25,946 nt of DNA from Armatimonadetes bacterium UBA5352 (lineage in GTDB: Bacteria; Armatimonadota; Zipacnadia; Zipacnadales; UBA5352): positions 1-25,946 of the forward strand of contig DHPY01000080.1 of assembly GCA_002411015.1 (NCBI GenBank), given 5' to 3'. This document shows, piece after piece, positions 1-8,603 of this stretch (positions within the stretch are counted from its first letter, which is position 1; each line of letters starts with the position of its first letter). The position numbers and the translations under genes are program-made. Below the pieces are notes generated by a model. That model worked only from the letters and a program-made list of their open reading frames with translations. It did no database searches and was not told where the DNA came from.

Positions 1-22
1 ATTTTATGGACGCTGCACTAGC

Positions 23-805
23 GTGAGCCGCCCCTGCCGCTGGCGAGCACTGGCCCTCACGCTTGCCCTTGCCGCGTCAGGCGCCCCGTGTGCGGCTGAT
101 GACGCTTCGCGTGCGGCCGCGCTCACTGCGGCGGTCTTCCCCCTCACCGACCCGTCGGACCACCCGCACCGGATGATCGGGCGGCGCGCCGGCGACGCGA
201 TCTACGCCGCGCTGCGGCCAGAGGGGCCGTGGGAGCTTGTTGACCCCGCGTGGCTGCTGCGCCTGTGCGAGGCGGAGGGGCTGCGGCCGCCGCTTGCGGT
301 CGGCCATCTGCAGATGATCGGGCAGAGGATGCGCGCGCCGCTGGCGATCGGTGGCCTCGTGGAGACCTGTGCTCTCAACGCGGAGCGTGGCGTCGCGCAG
401 ATCACCCTGACGATCGAGCTTGTTGAGACGCTCGGCGGCAGCAGCCTCGCATCGGCACGCGGCGTCGCGTCGGCCCAGCGAGAGCAGGGAGAGGCGCTTG
501 AGCAGGCGCTCGACCGCGCCCTCACCGAGGCTGCTACAGACGCCGTGCGGCGGCTCACGGCCTTCGATGCGGCGTCCGCGGTGGTTGTCTCCACCCTCCC
601 TGACGGGCGCGTGATCCTCGACGGTCCGATCGAGCCGCGGATCAAGCCGGCGACGAAGCTCCTGATCCTCCGCGGCGGGCAGGCGGGGCCGCAGGTCATC
701 GGCGCGGTCGAGGTGAAGACAAGCAGCCTGAGCGTCTTGCACGCCCAGCCGCTTAGCGGCGAGGGCTTCTTCCAGGGAGACCGGGCGGTGGTGGTCGCGC
801 GGTAA
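23..805 (+). CDS. Secreted FlgT/CsgG-like protein of unknown function
   Basis: Reads from a GTG at 23 to TAA, 260 aa. Residues 1-25 form a Sec signal peptide (basic SRPCRWR, hydrophobic core, cleavage near CAA/DD). Residues 35-180 alternate short strands and helices like the TolB-N/CsgG-type domains that assemble at the outer membrane. The last 75 residues (GRVILDGPIEPRIKPATK onward, ending in a GDRAVVVAR strand) resemble the C-terminal domain of FlgT-like proteins, a small beta domain. An outer-membrane or periplasmic role is inferred; no enzyme motif is visible. The GTG overlaps a TGA (24-26) that would end an open frame running in from the window edge, so it may be coupled to an unseen upstream gene. 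The start is uncertain because the same frame stays open to the left edge. The family call is tentative. Confidence 0.6.
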   Translation: MSRPCRWRALALTLALAASGAPCAADDASRAAALTAAVFPLTDPSDHPHRMIGRRAGDAIYAALRPEGPWELVDPAWLLRLCEAEGLRPPLAVGHLQMIGQRMRAPLAIGGLVETCALNAERGVAQITLTIELVETLGGSSLASARGVASAQREQGEALEQALDRALTEAATDAVRRLTAFDAASAVVVSTLPDGRVILDGPIEPRIKPATKLLILRGGQAGPQVIGAVEVKTSSLSVLHAQPLSGEGFFQGDRAVVVAR

Positions 806-851
806 GCGGGCATGAAGCGGAGGTTCCCGAGCATCTGAGGGCGAATCACCT

Positions 852-883
852 GATGGGGCCGGTCGGCCCCATCTGCTTCATTT
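852..883 (+). terminator. Rho-independent terminator-like hairpin
   Basis: A perfect 9-bp stem (GATGGGGCC 852-860 and GGCCCCATC 865-873) with a 4-base loop is followed by a short pyrimidine-rich tail (TGCTTCATTT). It lies 47 bases after the stop of the secreted FlgT-like gene and before the ROK kinase, so it probably separates the two transcription units. The T-run is weak. Confidence 0.55.
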
Positions 884-922
884 CCACCGGACGCAGCTTC
901 GCGGCGCCCCTCGGGAGGACAC

Positions 923-1840
923 GTGGCGACGGCTTTCCTCGGGCTGGACGTAGGCAACACACGCCTCAGCGCGGCGCTGGTATCGCGCGAAGGGCGCGTG
1001 CTGGCGCTCAGGCAGGACGATGCGCCGCCCGATGCTGATGGCGCCATCGCCACGCTCGTCCGTCTCGCGGAGGAGGTCCATGCGACCGCCGCCGAGCGGC
1101 CGGAGGCGGCCGGGATCGGCTTCGGAGGCCCGGTAGACACCCGCAGCGGGCTGGTGCGCAGGTCCTTCCTCAGCACCGGCTGGGATGGGCTGCCGCTCGG
1201 GCGTCTGCTGGCCGAGCGCCTGGGCCTCCCGACGTGGCTGGCGAATGACGCCGACGCGGCCGGTCTCGGCGAGGCGCGTTTCGGCGCAGGGCGAGGCGCG
1301 CGCAGCATGCTCTACGTCAACGTTGGCACTGGAATCGGCGGGGCGGTGCTGCTCGAGGGCCGGCTGCACCTCGGCGAGACCTCCAGCGCGGGCGAGATCG
1401 GGCACATGGTGCTCGATCGATCCGGCCCAGTCTGCGAGTGCGGCAGGCGCGGCTGCCTGCAGGCACTGGCCTCCGGCACGGCCATCGCGCGCATGGGGCG
1501 TGAGGTAGCGGGGCGCGAGGTGACAGGGCACGAAGTGGGGGAGGCGGCGCAGGCGGGCGATGCAGCGGCACGGGCGGTCCTGGATGAGGCCGCAGGCTGG
1601 CTGGGTCTCGGGCTGGCGAACGCCGCGCAGTTGCTCGACCCGGAGCGCATCATTATCGGCGGCGGCGTGGCCGAACTCGGCGAGATCCTCTTCTCGCCTG
1701 TGCGCGCTGCATACCGTGCGAATACACTCGGCCCGGCGGCGGATACGCCGGTCGTGCCGGCCGAACTCGGCTACGATGCAGGCGTCATTGGCGCCGCTAC
1801 CCTCGCGATGGAGGGCGTCGGCGCCGGATCTGAGGCGTGA
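923..1840 (+). CDS. ROK-family sugar kinase (glucokinase-like)
   Basis: 305 aa, normal length for a ROK protein. The GTG start is preceded by GGGAGGA at 914-920. The N-terminal phosphate loop is GLDVGNTR (residues 7-14). The likely catalytic Asp is D109 in LANDADAAGLGE. The nucleotide-binding loop is VGTGIGG (134-140). The ROK zinc signature is present: EIGH (H161), then CECGRRGCLQ with C171, C173 and C178; the usual Glu after GCL is Gln here. There is no N-terminal helix-turn-helix, so this is a kinase rather than a NagC/XylR-type repressor. It probably phosphorylates glucose or a related hexose with ATP in the cytoplasm. The next gene, 27 bases on, is a phosphoglucose isomerase, which supports glucose as substrate. 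Confidence 0.88.
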   Translation: MATAFLGLDVGNTRLSAALVSREGRVLALRQDDAPPDADGAIATLVRLAEEVHATAAERPEAAGIGFGGPVDTRSGLVRRSFLSTGWDGLPLGRLLAERLGLPTWLANDADAAGLGEARFGAGRGARSMLYVNVGTGIGGAVLLEGRLHLGETSSAGEIGHMVLDRSGPVCECGRRGCLQALASGTAIARMGREVAGREVTGHEVGEAAQAGDAAARAVLDEAAGWLGLGLANAAQLLDPERIIIGGGVAELGEILFSPVRAAYRANTLGPAADTPVVPAELGYDAGVIGAATLAMEGVGAGSEA

Positions 1841-1867
1841 CAGGAACAGTTCCAGGGAGGGCGTGCA

Positions 1868-2683
1868 ATGCTGGACCTCAGTAGCCTCGCAGGCTACCCA
1901 CTCAAGTTCGACCCGGCGACCGTCGGGCTGTCGTTCGGCTCCGCAATGCGCATGCCGCAGTACAGCACCCGTGAGCTTGACGCGTTGCGACCGGTGCTGC
2001 TCGACAGCGACGCCACGGGCCCGGAGGTCATCTACTGGATGTTCCGCAACACCGGGATGCCGCAGGACGCGGGGCTTTACGAGGCTCACCATCTACGCTA
2101 CGATATCAGTGCGTTCCAGCCATGCATGCTCGGGCGCGAGTACATGAAGACCTCAGGGCACTATCACCCGATGATCCCGGGCACGCGCTACGCCTACCCG
2201 GAGGTCTACGAGGTCCTCCATGGCGAAGCCCTCTACATCATGCAGTCGGTGGATGACTACGCCGCGTCGCCCGATGACGTGGTGGTGACCGACGTCATCC
2301 TCTGCCGCGTACAGGCCGGGCAGAAGATCGTCATGCCGCCCGGCTACGGGCACGTCACGGTCAACACGCTCGATGAGCCGCTGCTCATGAGCAACTGGGT
2401 GAGCAGCCGCTTCAGCTCATTCTACGGCACCACAGAGGCCGCACGCGGCTTCGCCTGGTATGTGGTGGACAACGAGGGCCAACCGGAGTATCTTGAGAAT
2501 CCGAACTACCGTCGGGGCGTGCCGGAGATGCGCTGGGCGGAGGTCCGCGAGGTCCCGGAACTCGGGCTCGCCTGGGACGTGCCGATGTACCAGGCCTGCG
2601 CCGGTGCGCCGGAGCGGTTTGAGTTCCTCAACAAGCCCTGGGCATATGAGGAGCTTATCTGGGCAAATCTTGATCTGCAATGA
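1868..2683 (+). CDS. Cupin-type glucose-6-phosphate isomerase
   Basis: 271 aa with an ATG start and an AGGGAGG site at 1854-1860. The central part is a cupin barrel. The metal-binding signature TSGHYHP (H98, H100), PEVYEVLHG (E112) and PPGYGHV (H162) matches the archaeal-type phosphoglucose isomerase family (PF06560), which interconverts glucose 6-phosphate and fructose 6-phosphate with a bound divalent metal. There are about five extra residues between the His pair and the Glu compared with my recollection of the Pyrococcus enzyme, and N- and C-terminal extensions make it longer than the roughly 190-aa archaeal form. It follows the ROK kinase closely, so the two probably form a sugar-entry module. 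Phosphomannose isomerase activity cannot be excluded. Confidence 0.85.
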   Translation: MLDLSSLAGYPLKFDPATVGLSFGSAMRMPQYSTRELDALRPVLLDSDATGPEVIYWMFRNTGMPQDAGLYEAHHLRYDISAFQPCMLGREYMKTSGHYHPMIPGTRYAYPEVYEVLHGEALYIMQSVDDYAASPDDVVVTDVILCRVQAGQKIVMPPGYGHVTVNTLDEPLLMSNWVSSRFSSFYGTTEAARGFAWYVVDNEGQPEYLENPNYRRGVPEMRWAEVREVPELGLAWDVPMYQACAGAPERFEFLNKPWAYEELIWANLDLQ

Positions 2684-2686
2684 TGC

Positions 2687-2716
2687 TTGAAACCGTGCCG
2701 TCCAAGGTAGCATGAT
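2687..2716 (+). promoter_or_regulatory. Possible weak promoter ahead of guaB
   Basis: TTGAAA (2687-2692) and CATGAT (2711-2716) are separated by 18 bases, in the 79-base gap before guaB. The -10 match is only 4 of 6, so this may be chance. If real, it would let guaB be transcribed separately from the upstream sugar genes. Confidence 0.25.
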
Positions 2717-2762
2717 CTTCAATCTGCTGCCCGGGCGTCGCATATCTCATGGAGGTGTCACG

Positions 2763-4244
2763 ATGGAGGGCCGCTTTGCGAAGGAAGGTCTCTCCTTTGA
2801 TGATGTCCTGCTGATGCCGTCGAAGGCCGAGACGGACAAGTATGACGTCTCGATCAGCACGCACATCACGCCGAGCATCGAAGTCAACATCCCCATAGTC
2901 AGCGCCGCAATGGACCGCGTCACCGAATCACGCCTCGCGATCGCACTGGCGCGCGAGGGCGGTATCGGGATCATCCACCGCAACATGGACCCTGAAGCCC
3001 AGGCGCTGGAGGTGGACCGGGTCAAGCGATCCGAGAGCGGCATGATCATCGACCCGATCACCCTCGGGCCTCGCCAGACGGTGCGCGAGGCGCTGCAGAT
3101 CATGTCGGAGTATCACATCTCCGGCCTGCCGATCACCACTCCCGATGGCAAACTGCTCGGGATCCTCACCAACCGCGACCTGCGGTTTGAGGAGGACCTC
3201 GACAAGCCCGTTGAGGAGGCCATGACGCGCGAGGGCCTCGTCATCGCCGGTGAGGGCACGACGCTCGAGGAAGCCAAGGCGATCCTCCACAAGCACCGGA
3301 TCGAGAAGCTCCCCGTGGTCGATGACGAGGGCTACCTGCGCGGGCTCATCACCATCAAGGACATCGAGAAGGTCGCGCAGTACCCCTACGCCTGCAAGGA
3401 TGAGCACGGCCGGCTGCGCGTTGGCGCGGCGATCGGCGTCGGTGACGACGCCCGCACCCGCGCGCAGATGCTGATAGATCGCGGCGTGGACCTGATCGTC
3501 ATCGACTCAGCGCACGGCTACTCCATCGGCGTGATAGACACCCTCCGCTGGCTGAAGAGCGAGTTTGATGGTGTCCAGGTGCTGGCAGGCAACGTTGCCA
3601 CTCCCGAGGGCACCGAGGCGCTCGTCGAGGCGGGCGCTGACAGCGTCAAGGTCGGCATCGGCCCGGGCTCGATCTGCACTACCCGCATCGTCGCCGGCGC
3701 CGGTGTCCCGCAGGTGACCGCCATCAACGACTGCTACGAGGCCGCGAAGGAGCTTGGCGTCACCATCGTCGCCGATGGCGGCATCCGCTACTCCGGCGAT
3801 ATCACGAAGGCCATCGCAGCGGGCGCCGATTGCGTCATGATTGGCTCGCTGCTGGCGGGCACCGAGGAGAGCCCGGGGGAGACCGTCCTCTACCGGGGCC
3901 GCACCTACAAGGAATACCGCGGCATGGGCTCCATCGCCGCGATGAAAGACCGCTCCTCCGTCCGGGATCGTTACGGCCAGTGCAACGTGGTGCGTGAGGA
4001 GGAACTCGTGCCGGAGGGCCTGGAGGGCCGCGTCCCCTACAAGGGCTCGCTCTCAGCGGTCGTGCATCAGCTCGTTGGCGGCCTGCAGTCCGGCATGGGC
4101 TACTGCGGTGTGCAGACCATTGAGGCGCTCAAGACCGAGGCCCAGTTCATCCGCGTCACCGCGGCGGGCATGCACGAGAGCCACCCGCACGACATCACCA
4201 TCACTGAGGAAGCACCGAACTACCAGATCCCGGACCGCGTGTGA
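2763..4244 (+). CDS. guaB: Inosine-5'-monophosphate dehydrogenase
   Basis: 493 aa, normal for bacterial IMPDH. I place the start at ATG 2763, which has GGAGG at 2751-2755; an in-frame ATG at 2712 would add 17 residues with no such site. The enzyme oxidises IMP to XMP with NAD+, the committed step of GMP synthesis. The N-terminus EGLSFDDVLLMPS is the family opening. A CBS pair (Bateman module) occupies about residues 94-205. The active-site loop is GIGPGSICTTRIVAG with catalytic C305, followed by the DGGIRYSGD phosphate-binding region and the flap around the GMGSIAAM segment. The TGA is followed 8 bases later by the ATG of the next dehydrogenase, so the two are probably co-transcribed. Confidence 0.97.
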   Translation: MEGRFAKEGLSFDDVLLMPSKAETDKYDVSISTHITPSIEVNIPIVSAAMDRVTESRLAIALAREGGIGIIHRNMDPEAQALEVDRVKRSESGMIIDPITLGPRQTVREALQIMSEYHISGLPITTPDGKLLGILTNRDLRFEEDLDKPVEEAMTREGLVIAGEGTTLEEAKAILHKHRIEKLPVVDDEGYLRGLITIKDIEKVAQYPYACKDEHGRLRVGAAIGVGDDARTRAQMLIDRGVDLIVIDSAHGYSIGVIDTLRWLKSEFDGVQVLAGNVATPEGTEALVEAGADSVKVGIGPGSICTTRIVAGAGVPQVTAINDCYEAAKELGVTIVADGGIRYSGDITKAIAAGADCVMIGSLLAGTEESPGETVLYRGRTYKEYRGMGSIAAMKDRSSVRDRYGQCNVVREEELVPEGLEGRVPYKGSLSAVVHQLVGGLQSGMGYCGVQTIEALKTEAQFIRVTAAGMHESHPHDITITEEAPNYQIPDRV

Positions 4245-4252
4245 GGCGACGG

Positions 4253-5380
4253 ATGAGCGGCTACAGAATAGCAGTCATTGACGGAGACGGAATTGGGCCG
4301 GAGGTCGTGGGAGAGGTGCTGCGCGTCCTCGAGGCCATCGCAGAGCCCGCTGGCATTGAGTATGAGACGACGCTCTTTCCGTGGGGATGCCGGTACTACG
4401 TGGAGCATGGCCAGACCATGCCCGCCGATGGCATTGAGACGCTCTCGCGCTTTGACGCGATCTTCCTTGGCTCAGTGGGCGACCCCCGCATAGCGCCCGA
4501 AGAGGTCGCGGGTGTCGGCCCGGTGCTGGCGATCCGGTTCGGCTTCGATCAGTACGCGAACATCCGCCCCGTCCGGCCTCTCCCCGGCGCGCCGTACCCC
4601 CTCGCGCGGCCTGAGCCGGACGCGATCGACTTCACCGTCGTCCGCGAGGCCACGGAGGGCATCTACGTCGGCCTCGGCGGGCGCTTCTCGCCGCACGACC
4701 CGGCGGTCGCAGAGGCCGTCGCCGCCCGACCGATCTTCGGCCAGTCAACGGAGATCGCTCTGCAGACCGGCGTCTACAGCGAAGCCGGCTGCCGACGCGT
4801 GATCGAGCGCGCGTTCCTCCTCGCCGAGCAGCGCGATGGCCGGCGGCTCGTCACCAGCTCCACCAAGGCCAATGCGATGAAGCACGGGATGTCGCTGTGG
4901 AATGATGTCTTCGCGGACGTCGCCTCGCAGCACCCCGACATCGAGAGCGAGTGGAACAACGTGGACGCGCTCTCCATGCGCTTCGTGCTCAAGCCGGAGA
5001 CCCTTGACGTGGTGGTCGCGCCGAACCTCTTTGGCGACATCCTCACCGACCTCTCCGCCGCGCTCCTTGGCGGCCTCGGCTTCGCGCCTTCGGCGAATCT
5101 CGGCGACGGCCAGTGGCCGCCGATGTTCGAGCCCTGCCATGGTTCGGCCCCCGACATCGCCGGGAAGGGCGTCGCGAACCCCACGGCGTCACTCCTGACG
5201 CTCGTGATGATGCTCGAGTACTTTGGCGAGCATGCCGCCGCGCGCGCGGTGGACGGCGCTATCCGCCAGGTCATCGCCTCCGGCCAGGTGCGCACGCCCG
5301 ACATGGGCGGCAGTTCCTCCACGGAGGAGATGGGGCGCGCAGTGGCTGAGGCCGCGGTCCGTGCACTCGAGGCGTCCTGA
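4253..5380 (+). CDS. Isocitrate/isopropylmalate-family dehydrogenase, tartrate/D-malate type
   Basis: 375 aa, beta-decarboxylating dehydrogenase fold. I chose ATG 4253 because it gives the standard start (RIAVIDGDGIGPEV); a GTG at 4241 overlaps the guaB stop and is an alternative. Catalytic residues are visible: Y138 in TEGIY, K205 in TKANAMK, and D238, D262 and D266 in NVDAL and FGDILTDL. The WGCRYYVEHGQTMPADG segment, the TEGIY rather than TGGIY loop, and FEPCHGSAPDIAGK are closer to tartrate dehydrogenase/D-malate dehydrogenase (TtuC/DmlA) than to LeuB. It would oxidise and often decarboxylate a 2-hydroxy-dicarboxylate using NAD+. No leuACD genes lie nearby. The exact substrate cannot be read from sequence. 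The stop overlaps the next start by one base (TGATG). Confidence 0.8.
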   Translation: MSGYRIAVIDGDGIGPEVVGEVLRVLEAIAEPAGIEYETTLFPWGCRYYVEHGQTMPADGIETLSRFDAIFLGSVGDPRIAPEEVAGVGPVLAIRFGFDQYANIRPVRPLPGAPYPLARPEPDAIDFTVVREATEGIYVGLGGRFSPHDPAVAEAVAARPIFGQSTEIALQTGVYSEAGCRRVIERAFLLAEQRDGRRLVTSSTKANAMKHGMSLWNDVFADVASQHPDIESEWNNVDALSMRFVLKPETLDVVVAPNLFGDILTDLSAALLGGLGFAPSANLGDGQWPPMFEPCHGSAPDIAGKGVANPTASLLTLVMMLEYFGEHAAARAVDGAIRQVIASGQVRTPDMGGSSSTEEMGRAVAEAAVRALEAS

Positions 5381-7851
5381 TGAACCGCGGCGGCCGCGCG
5401 CTGCTTGTCGCGGCCGCCGCAGTCGTGCTTGCAGTGGTCCCGTGTCGCGCCGGAGAGGTGGAGGCGATGAGGCAGGAGATTCCGTCGCGCGAGGAGATCG
5501 AGCAGCTCCCCCCTGATGGCGGTGAGGAGTTCAACCGCCTTATCTTCGAGAGCAGCCCCTACCTGCTCCAGCACGCACGCAACCCCGTGGACTGGTGGCC
5601 GTGGTCCGAGGAGGCTTTCGCGCGCGCTCGTGAGCTTGATCGCCCCGTCTTCCTCTCCGTCGGCTACTCGACATGCCACTGGTGCCACGTGATGGAGCGC
5701 GAATCGTTCGAGGACCCGCGCATCGCGCAGATCCTCAACGACCAGTTCGTGCCGATCAAGGTGGACCGCGAGGAGCGGCCGGAGATAGATGACATCTACA
5801 TGGCCGCGACTCAGCTCGTCACCGGCCGCGGCGGCTGGCCGAACTCCCTGTGGCTCACTCCCGACGGCCGCCCGTGGTATGCCGGCACCTACTTCCCGCC
5901 CGAGAGCCGCGGCGGCATGATCGGCTTCCGCGAGCTTCTCGAGCAGCTCTCCGACACCTGGAAGCTGCGGCGTGAGGACGTCGAGGCCCAGGCGAATCAG
6001 CTTCAGGAGGCCATCCGAAGCGCCCTGGAGCCCGGGGTGGTCGCCTCAGTCCCGCTCGGCGAAGAACTCATCGGCGGCGCGCTTGAGGCGCTGTCCGATC
6101 AGTATGATGAGCGCTACGGCGGCTTCGGCGGCGCCCCCAAGTTCCCGCCGCACTCGGCACTTCGACTGCTCCTGCATCTCTCGCAGCGCGGCGCAACCTA
6201 CGGCCTCTCCGATGACCGCCTCCAGGAGATGCTCACCGGCACCCTCGATTCGATGGCGCGCGGCGGCATCCATGATCATGTCGGCGGCGGCTTCCACCGC
6301 TACTCAACCGATCCATTCTGGCTGGTGCCGCACTTCGAGAAGATGCTCTACGACAACGGGCAGCTCGCCGCGGTCTACGCGCTGGCCTATGAGGCTACCG
6401 GTTCGCAGGAGTATGAACTGGCCGCGCGCGGCATCTGCGACTGGGTTCTGCGCGATATGCGCGATCCAGGGGGTGGCCTCTATTCCGCGCTCGATGCCGA
6501 CAGCGAGGGCGTGGAGGGCAAGTTCTACCTCTGGACGCGCGATGAGGTCGTCGAGCTTCTCGGCGGGGAGCCCGCTGAACTCGCCTGCGACCTCCTCAAC
6601 ATCCGCTCCGAGGGCAACTACGCCGACGAGGCCACCGGCCGGCGCACCGGCCTGAACATCCCGCACCTCAGCCATCACGGACTGCCGGACGACGCCCTCT
6701 GGCCGTTCGTGCAGGAGGTGCAGGCGCGCCTCCTCGAGCGCCGCAACGCGCGCGTCTGGCCGCATCGCGATGACAAGGTGCTGGCGGCCTGGAACGGGCT
6801 GATGATCTCCGGCCTCTCGATCGCCGGCCGCGCCCTCGATCGGCCACGCTACACCGAAGCAGCCGCATCGGCCGCCGAGTTCATCCTGCGCGAGACGCGT
6901 CTCGAGGGGCGCCTGATGCGCGTCTGGCGCGACGGCATCGCGAAGCAGCCAGGCTACCTCGACGACTACGCCTGTCTCGCGAACGGGCTGCTCGACCTCC
7001 ACGAGGCCACCGGCGAGGAGCGCTGGCTGACCGAGGCGGGCTGGCTTGCGGATGAGATGCTGCGTCTGTTCGCGGACCCGCGCGGCGGCTTCTTCCTGAC
7101 CGCCGCCGACAGCGAGGAGCCGCTCGCCCGAGTGAAGCTGCCCTTCGATCAGGCGGTGCCATCACCCAACGGCATGGCGGCGCTAGTGCTCGCGCGCCTG
7201 GCAGAGCAGTCCGGCGACGTGCGTTACGCTGAGGCCGCGGCGGGCACAATGAGGGCGTTCTCCGCCGCGATGCGCAGCGCACCCACCGCGACCGAGACGC
7301 TGCTCCTGGCAACCGAGCGCTACCTCGCGCTTCAGCAAGACGCTGAGCCAGTGGCTGAGGAGGCTGCGACGCCCGATGCCCGCTCCGAGCGCGAGCCGGT
7401 TGTCGTCGAAGCCTGGGCGTCGCAACGAGCCGTCGCTCCCGGCGGTGAGATCGAGGTGGCGCTGCGCATCGCGATCGAGCCGGGCTGGCACATCAACGCG
7501 AACAAGCCGCTGCAGGACTACCTGGTCGCGACCGAGGTCGAGCTTGCGGAGGGCGCGCCTTACGTCCTGCGCGAGGTGGCGTGGCCCGAAGCAGAGACGA
7601 TGGAGCTTGGCTTCAGCGATGAGCCAGTGGCGGTCTACGAGGGGGAGGTGTGGGTGCTCGCACGGGTGAACTTGAGCCCCGATGCGCCGGAGGGGCCGGC
7701 GCCGCTTCTGCTGGCGCTGACCGCACAGCCCTGCGACGATGCATCATGCGGGCGTCCGGAGCGACACCTGCTTGAGCTGCCGCTGCGTATCGTCCAGGAT
7801 GCGCCCGAGGAGCAGCGTCACCAGGCAATCTTCGAGCGCTTTCGCCGCTGA
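5380..7851 (+). CDS. Secreted DUF255 (YyaL/SSP411) thioredoxin-fold protein with C-terminal DsbD-alpha-like domain
   Basis: 823 aa. Residues 1-24 look like a Sec signal peptide (no proper lipobox before C22). Residues 50-210 are the DUF255 thioredoxin-like domain with its signature NPVDWWPW, then a CHWC redox motif (C99, C102) and DREERPEID. Residues 220-640 are the alpha/alpha six-hairpin toroid typical of this family (GGIHDHVGGGFHRYS, PHFEKMLYDN, KVLAAWNGLMISGL). Family members are usually about 650-700 aa. The extra 150 residues resemble the N-terminal domain of DsbD (AIEPGWHINANKP; strand-rich; Cys pair C785 and C790 in CDDASC before LLELPL, like the active Cys pair of DsbD-alpha). A periplasmic thiol-redox role is inferred; the biochemical function of DUF255 proteins is poorly known. 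Its start overlaps the previous stop by one base. Confidence 0.85.
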   Translation: MNRGGRALLVAAAAVVLAVVPCRAGEVEAMRQEIPSREEIEQLPPDGGEEFNRLIFESSPYLLQHARNPVDWWPWSEEAFARARELDRPVFLSVGYSTCHWCHVMERESFEDPRIAQILNDQFVPIKVDREERPEIDDIYMAATQLVTGRGGWPNSLWLTPDGRPWYAGTYFPPESRGGMIGFRELLEQLSDTWKLRREDVEAQANQLQEAIRSALEPGVVASVPLGEELIGGALEALSDQYDERYGGFGGAPKFPPHSALRLLLHLSQRGATYGLSDDRLQEMLTGTLDSMARGGIHDHVGGGFHRYSTDPFWLVPHFEKMLYDNGQLAAVYALAYEATGSQEYELAARGICDWVLRDMRDPGGGLYSALDADSEGVEGKFYLWTRDEVVELLGGEPAELACDLLNIRSEGNYADEATGRRTGLNIPHLSHHGLPDDALWPFVQEVQARLLERRNARVWPHRDDKVLAAWNGLMISGLSIAGRALDRPRYTEAAASAAEFILRETRLEGRLMRVWRDGIAKQPGYLDDYACLANGLLDLHEATGEERWLTEAGWLADEMLRLFADPRGGFFLTAADSEEPLARVKLPFDQAVPSPNGMAALVLARLAEQSGDVRYAEAAAGTMRAFSAAMRSAPTATETLLLATERYLALQQDAEPVAEEAATPDARSEREPVVVEAWASQRAVAPGGEIEVALRIAIEPGWHINANKPLQDYLVATEVELAEGAPYVLREVAWPEAETMELGFSDEPVAVYEGEVWVLARVNLSPDAPEGPAPLLLALTAQPCDDASCGRPERHLLELPLRIVQDAPEEQRHQAIFERFRR

Positions 7852-7865
7852 CGCACTCTGAGGTG

Positions 7866-8603
7866 ATGGCTTTGGCCGAGATCATCGACATGGTCACGAG
7901 CTTCGGGATCGACCGCACGTGCCCGTCCGACATCGATCTCGATGCGCTCCTCGGGGTCGTCGAGGACCATGAGGTTGAGCGCGCCTACACCTGCTCGCTG
8001 CGCGCGGTCTACTACACCGGCCCGCAGGGGAACGACGAGACCCTCCGTGCCTGCGAGGAGCATGAGGAGCTGCGCCCGGTGGCGGTGCTCGACCCGCGCC
8101 GGTTCTTCGATCAGGAGGACGAGGCGCGCCGCTGCTTCGACCGCGGCTGCACCGTCTTCCGCTTCTTCCCGCAACTGCAGGGCTGGCCGTTCGAGTTTCT
8201 GCCATTCGTGAAGATCTCCGAGACCCTTGCCGGCCTTGGCGCCCGCGCGATCGTCCATGCCAGCGCCTATGGCGAGGCCACGCGCGTCGCTCGTGCCATC
8301 GGGAACCTGCATCTCCCCGTGCTGCTGGTTGGCGGCGGCTACGCGAACATCGGCGAGTTGATGGCCGTGCTCGCTGCGTATCCGACCATGCACTGCGACG
8401 CACACGTGCAGGACGGGCCGTTCGCGCTTGAGGGGCTCATGCAGCATGGGGGAGAGGACCGGGTCATCTTCGGCTCGAACTCGCCTGAGCGCGAGTTCCT
8501 TGCGCCGTTGCTCATGGCGCAGCACGCGGAGATCACGGATGCCCAGCGGCGGGCGTATCTGCATGACAACGCGCTCGCGTTCCTCGGGGAGGCTTCAGCA
8601 TGA
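7866..8603 (+). CDS. Amidohydrolase-fold protein with degenerate metal site
   Basis: 245 aa from ATG 7866; a TTG at 7872 is better spaced from GAGG (7860-7863) and may be the true start. Overall layout follows the TIM-barrel amidohydrolase (PF04909-like) pattern, and it resembles the next gene in size and order of blocks, including the C-terminal AYLHDNALAFLG, comparable to VYYDNAARLLG. The expected metal ligands are mostly gone: the HxH after the first strand (IIDxHxH) reads IIDMVTS (V10, S12), the His of the later HxxG strand is V155 (VLLVGGG), and the Asp of FGSDxP is N205 (FGSNSP). H131 (IVHAS) remains. It is therefore probably non-catalytic or altered, and may partner the overlapping downstream paralog. 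Family assignment is moderate, since it rests on pattern alone. Confidence 0.7.
   Translation: MALAEIIDMVTSFGIDRTCPSDIDLDALLGVVEDHEVERAYTCSLRAVYYTGPQGNDETLRACEEHEELRPVAVLDPRRFFDQEDEARRCFDRGCTVFRFFPQLQGWPFEFLPFVKISETLAGLGARAIVHASAYGEATRVARAIGNLHLPVLLVGGGYANIGELMAVLAAYPTMHCDAHVQDGPFALEGLMQHGGEDRVIFGSNSPEREFLAPLLMAQHAEITDAQRRAYLHDNALAFLGEASA

Noticed and set aside
202..2092. Long minus-strand open frames opposite the FlgT-like, ROK kinase and isomerase genes
   Set aside because: The + strand products have recognisable motifs and ribosome binding sites; the antisense products are Arg/Ala/Pro-rich shadows.
4253..5380. Calling this gene leuB (3-isopropylmalate dehydrogenase)
   Set aside because: The TEGIY loop and other blocks are closer to tartrate/D-malate dehydrogenases, and no leucine genes are adjacent, so only the family is named.
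4774..5688. Minus-strand open frame of 304 codons opposite the dehydrogenase/DUF255 junction
   Set aside because: It spans the junction of two well-supported genes and has no motif or plausible start context.
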